64,000 bases of DNA from Granulosicoccaceae sp. 1_MG-2023 (GCA_030546905.1 JAUOPI010000009.1:62001-126000); one strand, 5' to 3'; counted from the first letter of the stretch, positions 45,733-55,695 are shown. Translations and numbers: made by a program. The notes: generated by a model from the sequence alone, not told the origin.

Positions 45733-47184
45733 TCAGCTGAGCTGTTTAAGCACCTTATACGCGCTGCGGAATTTTTCATAGGCGGCGTCAAACTCACCCT
45801 GCCATTGTGGCTGCGGCTCGATCACCTCAGCGATCGCCGGCGGCGTCATTATAGCGGTCGGCTCCGCGCCGGTCGCGGCGACCTGCGCCAACCGCGCCGC
45901 ACCGAGCGCGGCGCCGAACTCACCCTGCTGCGGGCGCAGCAGCGGGATGCCGAACACGGTCGCCAGCAAGGACAGCCAGTAGGAGGACGCGCTGCCGCCG
46001 CCGATGGCCCAGAGACTGTCGGGCCTGGTGCCGCTGGCGCGCAGCGCTTCGAGCGAATCGCGCAGGCCGAATGAGACGCCTTCGAGTACGGCGCGGGTCA
46101 GCTCCGCCGGTCCGCTGGCCGTCGCCAGCCCGGTCAGGCTGCCGCGGACACGGGCGTCGTTGTGCGGCGTACGCTCGCCGGACAGATACGGCAGAAACTG
46201 CACCGGCCCGGGCCCCTGTAAGGTGTCGCCCAGGGCCGCGGTCAGCTGCGCCGGACTTTGCCCGGTAATTCCGGCCAGCCAGTTCAGGCTATTGGTGGCC
46301 GAGAGCATCACGCCCATCTGATACCAACGCGCCGGCAGCGCATGACAAAAAGTATGCAGCGCGGTTTCCGGACACGGGTAATAGCCGTCGCGTGCGGCCA
46401 GCACCACCCCGGAGGTGCCCAGAGACACAAACCCGCTGCCCTCGTTTAATGCGCCGATACCACAGGCTGCGGCGGCGTTATCACCGGCCCCGCCGGCGAC
46501 CACCACCTCGTGCTTGAGCCCCCAACGCCGGGCCAGTTCAGCGCGCAGCAAACCCGCCGCTTGCGAGCCTTCGACCAGCCGTGGCATCTGCTCCTCACGC
46601 ATCTGCCCGGCCTTCAGCAGGGTCTGCGACCAGCGACGCCGGCCGACGTCCAGCCAGGCCGTGCCGGCGCTGTCGGACATATCGGCCACATAGTCGCCGG
46701 TCAGGTGGTAGTTGAGATAAGCGGCCGGCAGCAGCACCCGCGCGACCTGCCCGTAGACCGCAGCTTCGTGGCGGCGCAGCCAGGCCAGCTTCGGTGCGGT
46801 AAAACCGGGAAAAACAATGTTGCCGGCGCATTCGCGCACGCCCGGCATGGCGTCCAGTTCAGCGGCTTCCTGCTCACTGCGTGTGTCGTTCCAGAGAATA
46901 CACGGACGCAGAACCGCACCGTCTTTATCCAGCAGGGTGGCGCCGTGCATATGGCCTGCCACGGCGATACCGCGCAGCTCACTGAAGGCCGGGCAGTCGC
47001 GGCGCAATTCGGCCATCACCGCATCCAGCGCCTGCAGCCACAATGCCGGATCCTGCTCCGACCAGCCCGGCTGCGGCGTACTCACATCGTAGTGCTGCTC
47101 GGCCGATGCGATCAGCTCACCATCGGCGCTGAGCAACAGCGCACGCAAACCGGAAGTGCCCAGATCCAGTCCCAGAAAAACCAT
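45733..47184 (-). CDS. xylB: Xylulokinase
   Basis: A 483-residue FGGY-family kinase of the XylB type that phosphorylates D-xylulose to xylulose 5-phosphate with ATP. The N-terminal motif FLGLDLGTSGLRALLL binds phosphate. AVAGHMHGATLLD and the FGGY-type blocks GSGFVSLGTSGVVLAA and LWAIGGGSASSYWLSLLATVF follow. The ATG is preceded by AAGGTGG; the open frame reaches 47226 without start signals. It heads a two-gene unit with transaldolase and supports the view that the neighbouring polyol dehydrogenase produces D-xylulose. Confidence 0.93.
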   Translation of the reverse strand: MVFLGLDLGTSGLRALLLSADGELIASAEQHYDVSTPQPGWSEQDPALWLQALDAVMAELRRDCPAFSELRGIAVAGHMHGATLLDKDGAVLRPCILWNDTRSEQEAAELDAMPGVRECAGNIVFPGFTAPKLAWLRRHEAAVYGQVARVLLPAAYLNYHLTGDYVADMSDSAGTAWLDVGRRRWSQTLLKAGQMREEQMPRLVEGSQAAGLLRAELARRWGLKHEVVVAGGAGDNAAAACGIGALNEGSGFVSLGTSGVVLAARDGYYPCPETALHTFCHALPARWYQMGVMLSATNSLNWLAGITGQSPAQLTAALGDTLQGPGPVQFLPYLSGERTPHNDARVRGSLTGLATASGPAELTRAVLEGVSFGLRDSLEALRASGTRPDSLWAIGGGSASSYWLSLLATVFGIPLLRPQQGEFGAALGAARLAQVAATGAEPTAIMTPPAIAEVIEPQPQWQGEFDAAYEKFRSAYKVLKQLS

Positions 47185-47312
47185 AATCCACCTTGAAAAC
47201 GCGCTTGAAGCCGAAGGCGCAAGCATAAAACGTTTGCCCTGCTTTGTGCTGCAGCGGTGAAAAAAGTACGAACTTCCGCAGCTTCGCGGACAACTGCGTA
47301 TCAGCGCGCAGA

Positions 47313-47771
47313 CTATTCCTTGACCGACTCCATCACCACATAGGTGGAGGTACTGCGTACATAGGGCAAGGTGGCGATCTGTTCGCCCATTACCCGGCGG
47401 TATTCGGCAATATCGCGGGTGCGCACTTTAAGCAGATAGTCGAACTGACCGGCAATCATATGACAGGCCTCAATGGCCGGCAGCTGCGCCACCGCGCGGT
47501 TAAACGCGCCGAGGGCTTCTTCGTTGGTGATCTCCAGCTTGACCTCAGCAAAGGCCACATGATCACGGTTGAGCAGGTGATGATTGAGCACTGCACGGAA
47601 GCCACGGATAACCCCGCGCTCCAGCAGGCGCTTGAAGCGCACCTGACAGGGGGTTTTACTCAGCCCCACGCGCGATGCCAGTTCCGTGACCGACATGCGG
47701 CCGTCCTGCTCAAGCAGATCCAGCATTTTCAGATCATAGGAGTCGATTTGACCTTCACTCACTGATTCCAT
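47313..47771 (-). CDS. Lrp/AsnC-family regulator, probable regulator of putA
   Basis: A 152-residue Lrp/AsnC regulator. The N-terminal winged helix contains MSVTELASRVGLSKTPCQVRFKRLLERGVI (about 26-55). The C-terminal domain is an amino-acid-sensing RAM fold (AFAEVKLEITNEEALGAFNRAV, CHMIAGQFDYLLKVRTRDI). It is divergent from putA with 141 bases between the starts. This arrangement matches PutR-type activators that respond to proline, so it most likely controls putA. Confidence 0.9.
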   Translation of the reverse strand: MESVSEGQIDSYDLKMLDLLEQDGRMSVTELASRVGLSKTPCQVRFKRLLERGVIRGFRAVLNHHLLNRDHVAFAEVKLEITNEEALGAFNRAVAQLPAIEACHMIAGQFDYLLKVRTRDIAEYRRVMGEQIATLPYVRSTSTYVVMESVKE

Positions 47772-47912
47772 AGCCGCTTTGCCTTGTATCTTGTAACTTT
47801 TTAATTCTATCAGACTTTATATGACACGTATTTAGGCCAATCTCAGTAAAACACGGTGCTAGGATGAGGCTTCTTATCCTGATTTCGGGCAAGCCCGCCG
47901 GAGAATTGCAGC

Positions 47913-50900
47913 ATGACCGACACCGACACCGACAACTGCCGCCGCGCCCTGGAGGCCTTACACCGCGCGCCGCAAGCCGATGTAATCGCCCGCCTGGCCG
48001 GCAAATTTCCCTTTACCCAAGCCGAACGCGAACGCTTCGCCGCTGACGGCGCCGCACTTGTCAGCCGCATCCGCGCAGACAGCCGTCCGCGCCTGATGGA
48101 AGCCTTTCTGGCCGAATACGGACTCTCGACCCGCGAAGGCGTGGCCCTGATGTGTCTGGCCGAAGCCTTGTTGCGCGTACCCGATGCTGAAACCATCGAC
48201 GCGCTGATCGAAGACAAGATTGCGCCCTCATCCTGGGGCGAGCATCTGGGCCAGTCCAGCAGCTCGCTTGTGAATGCCTCGACCTGGGGTTTGATGCTGA
48301 CCGGCCGCATACTGCGCGATGAGCAGGAAGACGGCGTGGCCGGCACACTGCGCGGTGTACTGAAACGCCTCGGCGAGCCGCTGATCCGCACGGCCGTGCG
48401 TCAGGCCATGCGCGAACTGGGCAGCGAGTTTGTCCTCGGCCGAGATATCGATGAGGCCGTCGGGCGCGCCAAAAACAAAGAAAAACACGGCTTTACCTAT
48501 TCCTACGACATGCTCGGAGAAGCCGCCCTGACGGCCGCAGATGCGCAAGCGTATTTCCAGTCCTATAAGGCAGCAATTGCAGCCCTGGCCCCGCGTTGTG
48601 TACATGACAATATTGCCGATAACCCCGGCATCTCAGTCAAGCTCTCAGCCCTGCATCCGCGCTATGAAGTCAAACACCACGACCGTGTCTGTAAGGAACT
48701 GGTCAAACACACTCTGGCCCTGGCGAAACTGGCACGCGACGCCAATATGGGCTTTAACATCGACGCCGAAGAAGCCGACCGGCTTGTCCTCTCGCTGGAT
48801 GTCATCGAAGCGGTGCTGCGTGATCCGGCGCTGGCCGGCTGGGATGGTTTCGGGGTTGTAGTACAGGCCTACAGCAAGCGCACCAGCGCGGTAATCGACT
48901 GGCTCTACAGCCTCGCCGCGTCACTTGACCGGCGCTTGATGGTGCGTCTGGTCAAGGGCGCTTACTGGGACTATGAAATCAAACACGCGCAGGTCGAAGG
49001 CCTGAGCGACTTTCCGGTGTTCACCGATAAAAGCGCCACCGATGTAAGCTATCTGTGCTGTGCCCGCCAGTTGCTCGGCAAAACCGACCGCATCTACCCG
49101 CAGTTCGCCACCCATAACGCCCACACGGTGGCCGCTGTGCTGGCCATGGCCGATGACAAAAATGCCTTTGAGTTCCAGCGACTTCACGGTATGGGCGAGT
49201 CGCTGCACGATATGGTCAAACAGGATCAGGGCACCCGCTGCCGCATCTATGCGCCGGTCGGCCAGCACCGTGACCTGCTCGCCTATCTGGTGCGCCGCCT
49301 GCTGGAAAACGGCGCCAACAGCTCATTTGTGAATCAGATCGTCGACACCCGCATCGACCCGACGGATGTGGCAGCCGACCCTTTCAGTGCGCTGGAGAAC
49401 AGCAAGCCCAACCCTCTGTTGCTGTATCCCTCGGCGCTATACGGTGCCGAACGGCCCAATTCGCGCGGCACCGATATTCACGATGCAGCCACCCGTCAGC
49501 GCATGCTCGACGCACACGCAGAAAATGCCAAGCTGCAGTATCAGGTCAGCCCCTTGCTGGCCACAGACGCACAAGCTCTGGCCGCCGAAGCAATCGTCAA
49601 CCCGGCCCGCCCTGATGACTCGCCCGGCAGCGTTGCCGAAGCCAGTGACGAGGATGTGCGTCAGGCGCTTGATGCGGCACAAGCCTGGGCTGATACCGCG
49701 GATGCGCAAAGCCGCTGCCGCACACTACAAGCCGCCGCCGATTTGCTTGAAGAGCACGAGACGGAGTTCTTTACCCTGCTCGCCCGCGAGGCCGGCAAAA
49801 CCTGGGAAGACGGTATTGCCGAAGTGCGTGAGGCGGTGGATTTTCTGCGCTACTACGCCTTGCAGGGACTGGCTGAAGGCGCTGCCCGGCCCCGTGGTGT
49901 GATCACTTGTATTTCACCCTGGAACTTCCCGCTGGCGATCTTCTGTGGACAGATCAGCGCCGCGCTGGCCGCCGGCAATGCAGTGCTGGCCAAACCGGCC
50001 GAAACCACCCCGGCCACGGCCTGGCGCGCAGTACAACTACTGCACCAAGCCGGAGTGCCACGTAGTGCATTGCAACTGCTGCCCGGCAGCGGTGCACGGG
50101 TTGGCAATCAACTCACCGGCGATCCGCGGGTGGCAGGCGTCTGCTTTACCGGTTCGACCCGCACCGCACAGGCGATTCACCGCAATATGGCGGCAAACCT
50201 GTCTCCCGATGCGCTGTTGATTGCCGAGACCGGCGGGCTCAATGCCATGATCGTCGACAGCACCGCCCTGCCCGAGCAGGCCGTGCGGGCGATTATCGAA
50301 TCGGCATTCCAATCAGCCGGTCAGCGCTGCTCAGCCCTGCGCATGCTGTATCTACAGGAAGACACGGCACAAACGGTGATGACCATGCTATTCGGTGCCA
50401 TGGATGAATTACTGATCGACGATCCGCTCAAGCTCAGCACCGATATCGGGCCGATTATCAGCGACTCTGCGGCGGCCGAGATCCGCGCCTATATCGATCA
50501 GGCGCAGGCACAGGGCCGGGTACTGAAAACCCTCGCCGCGCCGGCGGGCGGCAGTTTCGTCGCTCCCACGGTTATCCGGGTTAACGGCATCGCCGATCTG
50601 GAGCGGGAAATCTTCGGTCCGGTCTTGCATATCGCCACCTTTAAGGCCGGTCAGATCGACCAGCTTATCGACGATATCAACACCAGCGGCTACGGCCTGA
50701 CCTTCGCCCTGCAATCGCGTATCGACGACCGGGTCAATCACCTCAGTCAACGTATCCGTGCCGGTAATCTCTATATCAACCGCAATCAGATCGGCGCCAT
50801 CGTCGGTTCGCAACCGTTCGGCGGTGAGGGCTTGTCGGGCACCGGACCGAAAGCCGGCGGGCCGGACTATGTCAGGCAGTTTTACGCCACAAGCCGGGTG

Positions 50901-51410
50901 ACGCAGGCAAAAGTTGAGGGGCGGAGCGTCACGGCAGAGGAAGTGCAGAAAGCGCTCGATGCGCTGCCGCAGGCGGTGCAAAAGCCGCTGTCGCAGGAAA
51001 TCATGCCCGGCCCGACCGGCGAGTCCAACCAGCTCTCGCGCTACCCGCGCGGCAAGGTCCTGTGTCTGGGGCCGGACCTGACAAGTGCACGGGAACAGGC
51101 ACAGATCGCCGCACAGCACGCTTGTCTGGCCTTGATCGTTTGTCCGGGCGCCGGCAGTAGTGAGGGCATAGACGGTTTTCTGCCGCGTGGCCTGTTAACA
51201 AGCCTGCAAGGGACGGAGGTGGTTGCGCTGTGGAGCGAGAATGATGACTGCCGCGAGGCCCGGCGGGCCCTGGCGGCACGCGAAGGGGCGCTGATTCCGC
51301 TGGCCACCGGGCCGCAGAGTCTGGCCACGCGCTGTGTCTGCGAACGTCACGTCTGCATTGATACGACCGCCGCCGGCGGTAATGCAAGCCTGCTGGCAGC
51401 AGGAAGCTGA
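47913..51410 (+). CDS. putA: Bifunctional proline dehydrogenase / L-glutamate gamma-semialdehyde dehydrogenase PutA
   Basis: A 1165-residue enzyme that oxidises proline to glutamate in two steps. The FAD-binding proline dehydrogenase barrel lies at about 150-470, with RLVKGAYWDYEIK. The aldehyde dehydrogenase domain follows, with the catalytic Cys806 in SAGQRCSAL and Glu772 in IAETGGLN. About 150 residues after that form the C-terminal domain found in longer PutA types. The N terminus has no ribbon-helix-helix DNA-binding domain, so unlike E. coli PutA it cannot repress its own gene; the Lrp-type neighbour probably takes that role. GGAG precedes the ATG, and a strong terminator follows the stop. 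Confidence 0.96.
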   Translation: MTDTDTDNCRRALEALHRAPQADVIARLAGKFPFTQAERERFAADGAALVSRIRADSRPRLMEAFLAEYGLSTREGVALMCLAEALLRVPDAETIDALIEDKIAPSSWGEHLGQSSSSLVNASTWGLMLTGRILRDEQEDGVAGTLRGVLKRLGEPLIRTAVRQAMRELGSEFVLGRDIDEAVGRAKNKEKHGFTYSYDMLGEAALTAADAQAYFQSYKAAIAALAPRCVHDNIADNPGISVKLSALHPRYEVKHHDRVCKELVKHTLALAKLARDANMGFNIDAEEADRLVLSLDVIEAVLRDPALAGWDGFGVVVQAYSKRTSAVIDWLYSLAASLDRRLMVRLVKGAYWDYEIKHAQVEGLSDFPVFTDKSATDVSYLCCARQLLGKTDRIYPQFATHNAHTVAAVLAMADDKNAFEFQRLHGMGESLHDMVKQDQGTRCRIYAPVGQHRDLLAYLVRRLLENGANSSFVNQIVDTRIDPTDVAADPFSALENSKPNPLLLYPSALYGAERPNSRGTDIHDAATRQRMLDAHAENAKLQYQVSPLLATDAQALAAEAIVNPARPDDSPGSVAEASDEDVRQALDAAQAWADTADAQSRCRTLQAAADLLEEHETEFFTLLAREAGKTWEDGIAEVREAVDFLRYYALQGLAEGAARPRGVITCISPWNFPLAIFCGQISAALAAGNAVLAKPAETTPATAWRAVQLLHQAGVPRSALQLLPGSGARVGNQLTGDPRVAGVCFTGSTRTAQAIHRNMAANLSPDALLIAETGGLNAMIVDSTALPEQAVRAIIESAFQSAGQRCSALRMLYLQEDTAQTVMTMLFGAMDELLIDDPLKLSTDIGPIISDSAAAEIRAYIDQAQAQGRVLKTLAAPAGGSFVAPTVIRVNGIADLEREIFGPVLHIATFKAGQIDQLIDDINTSGYGLTFALQSRIDDRVNHLSQRIRAGNLYINRNQIGAIVGSQPFGGEGLSGTGPKAGGPDYVRQFYATSRVTQAKVEGRSVTAEEVQKALDALPQAVQKPLSQEIMPGPTGESNQLSRYPRGKVLCLGPDLTSAREQAQIAAQHACLALIVCPGAGSSEGIDGFLPRGLLTSLQGTEVVALWSENDDCREARRALAAREGALIPLATGPQSLATRCVCERHVCIDTTAAGGNASLLAAGS

Positions 51411-51415
51411 ATCAG

Positions 51416-51439
51416 GGCCGCCCTCGGGCGGCCTTTTTT
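51416..51439 (+). terminator. Rho-independent terminator of putA
   Basis: GGCCGCCC and GGGCGGCC pair as an 8-bp stem with a minimal loop, followed by six T. It begins six bases after the putA stop. Confidence 0.9.
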
Positions 51440-51457
51440 CTGACCGGCCGCGGGGCG

Positions 51458-52843
51458 CTACAACAACAGTGCGAGGAACAAGGCCCCGAACATCCAGCCG
51501 ATACCATTGCTGTTTTTCTGCCGGTCTTTCTCTTCGGCCTTCAGGCTGTCCTGCCCGCTGCTGTCAGGCAAACCATTGTTCAGATCCTGACTGAAGGTGG
51601 CACCACTGCCCTGGTCGAGCAGTTCGCTGCCGAGCCTATCCGCGCGTGTTACCGCCGCATCCATCTGCGGCGAACCGTCACCGCGGACAATATGCGGACG
51701 CATAACCAGAATCGTTTCAGAGCGGTTGAAGCGCTCTTCGTTTTCCGAGAACAAGGCGCCGAGCAAGGGAATCGAACGCAAGCCCGGCACACCGGATTCA
51801 CGTTCGACCCGGGCGTTTTTGATCAAGCCGCCGATCAGCAAAGGCTGCCCGTCATCGGCAATCAGATGGGTAGTCACTTCGGTGGTACTGACCGAGGGAA
51901 TACCGTCAGTGACGGTGCCGGAGCTGACCTCTGGATGGACTTCGAGCATGATCCGGTCTTTGTTGTCCACATTGGCGCGCACCCGCAGAATCACACCGGA
52001 TTCGACAAACTCCACGCTTTCGGTGGTCACCGCATCAATGGTGGTGGTGACCTTATAACCGATGCGATCACCGATAATCACTTCGGCATCGCGGTCTTCC
52101 AGCACCACCAGCTTGGGCGTTGATAAGGTACGCACGCGACCGCTTTGCGAGAGCGCATCGATATACACATCCAGATCGCGGGTCAGGTATTGCATAAAGA
52201 AACCGCGATTGGCGGCGCCGGTTAAGCCGTCCGCGCCATAGCTGCTGTCACCCCGCCGCGAGGTCCAGTCCACGCCGAAGGTTTCTTCGTCCGTCAACGC
52301 GATCTCAAGAATCTCCGCCTCGATCAGAACCTGCCGCGGTTCCTTGTCCACCTCGTCAATCACCCGGCTGATACGGTCCAGAAAATCACCACGGTCGGAA
52401 ACCACCAGCGTATCGCGGTTATCCACCACCGACATGCGTCCGTAACGTGACAGATAGGGTTCAAGCAGCTCGACGGCGTTCTCCGGATCGACATATTGCA
52501 GATGAAAAGAACGCACTTGCGTCACATCACTGACGCGGTGCTGACCGACTTCGTCTGCGGTGACAATAAAATAGCCCTCGCCACGCCGTTCCACTTCGAC
52601 ACCGGCGGCAGACGCCACGGTGCGGATCGCCGCGTCGACGGAATTCTCATACAGGCGTACCGAGACATTGCCGCTGATCTTATTGCTGACAACAATGCTG
52701 ACTTCACCGAGTTCGCCGAGGATCTCAAAAGCCTGATAGACCGGTGTATCCAGTAAATTCAGTTCAAAGCGCCCGCCGGCGGCCGACAGTGCGCCTGTGG
52801 CGGCCAGACTCAGCAGCAGCGCCAACAGCAATTTTCTCAACAT
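51458..52843 (-). CDS. Secretin of a type IV pilus/MSHA-like system
   Basis: About 461 residues of a GspD/PilQ/MshL-family secretin, the outer membrane ring through which a pilus or substrate passes. A signal peptide (MLRKLLLALLLSLAATGALSAA) is followed by one STN-like domain, one N1-type domain (VRSFHLQYVDPENAVELLEPYL) and the secretin core (RTLSTPKLVVLEDRDAEVIIGD, then VPGLRSIPLLGALFS). It is shorter than MshL or PilQ. The C terminus is unusual: after a Gln/Asp/Lys-rich stretch it ends with a hydrophobic tail GWMFGALFLALLL. AAAGGG six bases before this ATG supports the start; an ATG 15 bases upstream is also possible. It is the last gene of the pilus unit. Confidence 0.9.
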   Translation of the reverse strand: MLRKLLLALLLSLAATGALSAAGGRFELNLLDTPVYQAFEILGELGEVSIVVSNKISGNVSVRLYENSVDAAIRTVASAAGVEVERRGEGYFIVTADEVGQHRVSDVTQVRSFHLQYVDPENAVELLEPYLSRYGRMSVVDNRDTLVVSDRGDFLDRISRVIDEVDKEPRQVLIEAEILEIALTDEETFGVDWTSRRGDSSYGADGLTGAANRGFFMQYLTRDLDVYIDALSQSGRVRTLSTPKLVVLEDRDAEVIIGDRIGYKVTTTIDAVTTESVEFVESGVILRVRANVDNKDRIMLEVHPEVSSGTVTDGIPSVSTTEVTTHLIADDGQPLLIGGLIKNARVERESGVPGLRSIPLLGALFSENEERFNRSETILVMRPHIVRGDGSPQMDAAVTRADRLGSELLDQGSGATFSQDLNNGLPDSSGQDSLKAEEKDRQKNSNGIGWMFGALFLALLL

Positions 52844-52866
52844 TGATATCCCTTTCATCCGTGACC

Positions 52867-53190
52867 CTATCCGGCCTGACTCTGCGCGGCCAGTTTGAGA
52901 ACAAACTCTTCGCCGTCCTTGCGAAGAGTGACCGCCTTTGCCTCGACGGCCACCAGCGTATAGCCTTCAAATTGCTGGCCAACTTTGACAAGTTTGCCGT
53001 CAATATTTGCCATAGAGCGTTTTCCGGCCACCACAACAGCCCGTAAACGCAGCGCCAAAGGCGTGCGCTGCACCGTTTCGGCATCGCTCGCGGGCGCCGG
53101 CGGCGTGTGTGAAAAGGGGTCATAACGGAGTGCGTCGTCAGCCAGCGCCGGCGGCGCTGCCAGAAACAGGCACAGAACCAGGCGTTTCAT
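52867..53190 (-). CDS. PilP/MshK-like periplasmic protein
   Basis: A 107-residue exported protein with a signal peptide (MKRLVLCLFLAAPPALA) and a small beta domain (LALRLRAVVVAGKRSMANIDGKLVKVGQ, then YTLVAVEAKAVTLRKDGEEFVLKL). The pattern is that of PilP and MshK, which link the inner membrane PilN/PilO platform to the secretin. It overlaps the end of the PilO-like gene by one base and precedes the secretin gene by 23 bases. Position and pattern support the call; sequence identity to named members appears low. Confidence 0.75.
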   Translation of the reverse strand: MKRLVLCLFLAAPPALADDALRYDPFSHTPPAPASDAETVQRTPLALRLRAVVVAGKRSMANIDGKLVKVGQQFEGYTLVAVEAKAVTLRKDGEEFVLKLAAQSQAG

Positions 53191-53750
53191 TATCCCTTGA
53201 TCTCCGGCATGCGGTAGGAAACCACACGCAGCTTCATGGTCACGCCCCGGGGCGCGGCAGAGTCAATCGTGAAGTGCTTGACGGTCATCGGCTGCAGCGC
53301 CTGCTCGGCGTCCTGCAACCACTGATAGACCGCGCGGTAATCACCGGCGATGGTGATATCAAACGGAATCTCCTCAAACCGCATCACCTTTTGCGGACTC
53401 AGCGGTATGACACTTTTCAGGGCCACGCCGTGCTGGTAGGAAACGCTGTCCAGCGCACCGACCACATAGGGCACAATCGCGTCCGCATCACGTGCGTCGC
53501 TGTTGAGTGAGAGCCGCCGTTGCAATTTCCCGATACGTTCACCGGTTTGTGCGATCTGCCTGTCCAGCCGCTCGAAAGGCCCCGCCCCGGCAATCTGCAC
53601 ACGCTCGCTCTGCAGCGAGCGGTTCAGCGCAGCGACCTGCAGCAGCGGCTTAGCCAGCACATAGTGGTACAAGCCGGCCGCGATCAATGCCAACACGCAA
53701 AGCATGCCGACAAGCCAGACCGGACGTTTCATCAGCTCCGCAGGCAACAT
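53190..53750 (-). CDS. PilO/MshJ-like inner membrane protein
   Basis: A 186-residue protein with one N-terminal membrane helix (VWLVGMLCVLALIAAGLYHYVL), a coiled-coil stretch (about 35-85) and a periplasmic ferredoxin-like domain (EIPFDITIAGDYRAVYQWLQDAEQAL), as in PilO. It forms the alignment platform with the PilN-like protein. One-base overlaps with the genes on both sides point to coupled translation. Confidence 0.85.
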   Translation of the reverse strand: MLPAELMKRPVWLVGMLCVLALIAAGLYHYVLAKPLLQVAALNRSLQSERVQIAGAGPFERLDRQIAQTGERIGKLQRRLSLNSDARDADAIVPYVVGALDSVSYQHGVALKSVIPLSPQKVMRFEEIPFDITIAGDYRAVYQWLQDAEQALQPMTVKHFTIDSAAPRGVTMKLRVVSYRMPEIKG

Positions 53751-54415
53751 CAGGATGCTCCTTCTGCGACTGGCTGAAACAACACCATCAGTTCAAAATG
53801 CACGCGCCCGCCCGCCCTGCCCGGCGCATCGCTGCGCAGCAGTTCAACCCTGGCCACCGTAGCATCGGCGTTCAGTGCCGACATAAACTGCCCGAGCAGG
53901 GTATGACTGTCAGCCTGCCCCGAAATCGTCATACCGGCACTGACCTGTACTGCATCAAAAGCCGACTGCAGACCGACACTGCGCTCTGGTATGCGGATAA
54001 AATAGCTACTGCCGGCTTTGACATCTTCGGCCATAACCGGCTCGCCGGAGCGTTCAAACAACAGCGCATCAAAATACAGCCCCGGACTCAGTGCCGAGTC
54101 CAGCACCCGCAGAATCCGCTGTGCACTCAGATCACCGCGCAAGCCACGCAACACCACGGCCTGCCTCTGTAATTCCTTCTCGCGCTCCTGCAGCTCAGCC
54201 AGTGCATCTTCCTTTTCCGTCAGACGCAAACGCTGCTCATGCAGAAGCCCAGCCTCGCGACGGTGTCCGGACAGGCTCTGCTCCAGAACCAGGCGCAAAG
54301 CAGCCGCTGCGATCAGCAACAGCAGCACAAGAATCAGGAAACGACGCAGGTCGGCGGCCAGACTGCGGCGGCGCTCGTAGACCGGCGGTATCAGATTGAA
54401 GCTGTCCGCCATCAC
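53750..54415 (-). CDS. PilN-like inner membrane protein
   Basis: A 221-residue protein starting MMADSFNLIPPVYERRRSL, the short cytoplasmic segment with the NL-P motif that PilN uses to bind PilM. One membrane helix (FLILVLLLLIAAAALRLVL) follows, then a coiled coil (about 55-95) and a periplasmic domain. It overlaps the PilM-like gene by four bases (ATGA). With the PilO-like protein it makes the inner membrane part of the alignment complex. Confidence 0.87.
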   Translation of the reverse strand: MMADSFNLIPPVYERRRSLAADLRRFLILVLLLLIAAAALRLVLEQSLSGHRREAGLLHEQRLRLTEKEDALAELQEREKELQRQAVVLRGLRGDLSAQRILRVLDSALSPGLYFDALLFERSGEPVMAEDVKAGSSYFIRIPERSVGLQSAFDAVQVSAGMTISGQADSHTLLGQFMSALNADATVARVELLRSDAPGRAGGRVHFELMVLFQPVAEGAS

Positions 54416-55566
54416 ACCGGCTGCCTCAGCGCACTGCCACAGGCCATCGCCATGCAGGCCGCGGCCTGGGTATCGGAGAAGGCGCTGGCCTGACTGTGCT
54501 GCAAAACACTGAAGGGATTGAACAGGCTGACCGGTTTGCCCAACAGACCGGATAGAAAGTCCGCCGCCCCCGGCCAGCGCGACATGCGGCCGAGTAACAG
54601 AATCTCGTCGATGGCAGCGCCATGCAGTTGCGAATGCACATAGGCGCTGACTTTCTCGACTTCACGGCTCAGCTCATCGCAAACCGGGGTGACGATTTCC
54701 ACCACCGCATCACTGATCTGCGAGGGTGAGATCACCCCGTAAACCGGCTCCGGGGCCGTACTTGCCGTATCGACCCCGTAGCTTAACAAGAGCCCGGCCG
54801 ACTCCTCAGCGGTCATTTCCAGCGCTTCGCAAAGCTGCGCAATTACGCGGTTTTCACCAAAACTATACTGGCGATCGAGTACCAGACGCTGGCCGGAGGT
54901 CACCGTCATATAGGATGCCTCAGCACCGACATTAATCGTCAGCACATTGTGTTCAGCAGGAAAACCCTGACGACTGGCCAGCAAACGCCGCAGCGCCACC
55001 GGGTTGATTTCCAGTGCGCACACATTCAGCCCGGCCTGGCGCAGCACGTCCAGATATTGCATCTGCTCCGGCAGCCGCGCCACCGCCACAATCGCCTTGC
55101 GTATGGCGTTGTTATTACCGGTACGGGTTTGCAGATAGTCGATAACCAGATCGCCCGGATCATCATCAATACGCTGCTGCAGCACATTCATGATGACCTG
55201 TTCTTCGCTCAGCTCATCGCTGATGGGGTAGTCGATGGGGAAGACCCTGAGATGGGATTTCGGCGTGCAGGTCACGATGTCGCGGCCGACAAAGCCGCCG
55301 CCCCGGAGCGCGTCCTGGACAAAACGACGCAATGCCGGCTTGTTGGCGAAGAGCGTCTCACGCGCACAGGGGTAGTCACAAACGCAAGCGGCCAGCAAAC
55401 CGGCACGGCCGTCCTGCCAGTCCAGTTGTACGGCGCGCATTTGTGCAGAGCCGAAATCCACACCGATATAACCCTTCCCCTGCGGCGTCTGTACGGGGCC
55501 GGGGTTGCGCCGGCTGAAGCGCGCCAGGCGCGCGCGCATACGATTGCCTACCGCCATCAATTCCAT
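54412..55566 (-). CDS. PilM-like actin-fold protein
   Basis: A 385-residue cytoplasmic ATPase-fold protein like PilM/MshI, related to FtsA. It has YIGVDFGSAQMRAVQLDWQ near the N terminus, IDEILLLGRMSRWPGAADFLS near the end, and no membrane helix. It binds the N-terminal tail of the PilN-like protein and connects the platform to the assembly ATPase. The ATG giving MELMAVGNRM has AGGAAA eight bases upstream; the frame is open to 55716 but without signals. It starts a four-gene run that ends with the secretin, after a terminator that follows the pilin gene. Confidence 0.88.
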   Translation of the reverse strand: MELMAVGNRMRARLARFSRRNPGPVQTPQGKGYIGVDFGSAQMRAVQLDWQDGRAGLLAACVCDYPCARETLFANKPALRRFVQDALRGGGFVGRDIVTCTPKSHLRVFPIDYPISDELSEEQVIMNVLQQRIDDDPGDLVIDYLQTRTGNNNAIRKAIVAVARLPEQMQYLDVLRQAGLNVCALEINPVALRRLLASRQGFPAEHNVLTINVGAEASYMTVTSGQRLVLDRQYSFGENRVIAQLCEALEMTAEESAGLLLSYGVDTASTAPEPVYGVISPSQISDAVVEIVTPVCDELSREVEKVSAYVHSQLHGAAIDEILLLGRMSRWPGAADFLSGLLGKPVSLFNPFSVLQHSQASAFSDTQAAACMAMACGSALRQPV

Positions 55567-55667
55567 GCAAGCGTTTCCTGATAATCCTTTATCACTCTTC
55601 GTAAATAGCGGAAACAGGCCTGCAAACTTTAGATTTCTGTGAACCGCTTCACAGCAGAAACGCGCAC

Positions 55668-55695
55668 AAAAAAAGGGCTGCCCGCAGGCAACCCT
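55668..55695 (-). terminator. Rho-independent terminator after the pilin gene
   Basis: On the minus strand AGGGTTGCC and GGCAGCCCT pair (one G-T) around four bases, followed by seven T. It lies 39 bases after the pilin stop and probably limits read-through into pilM. Confidence 0.85.
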
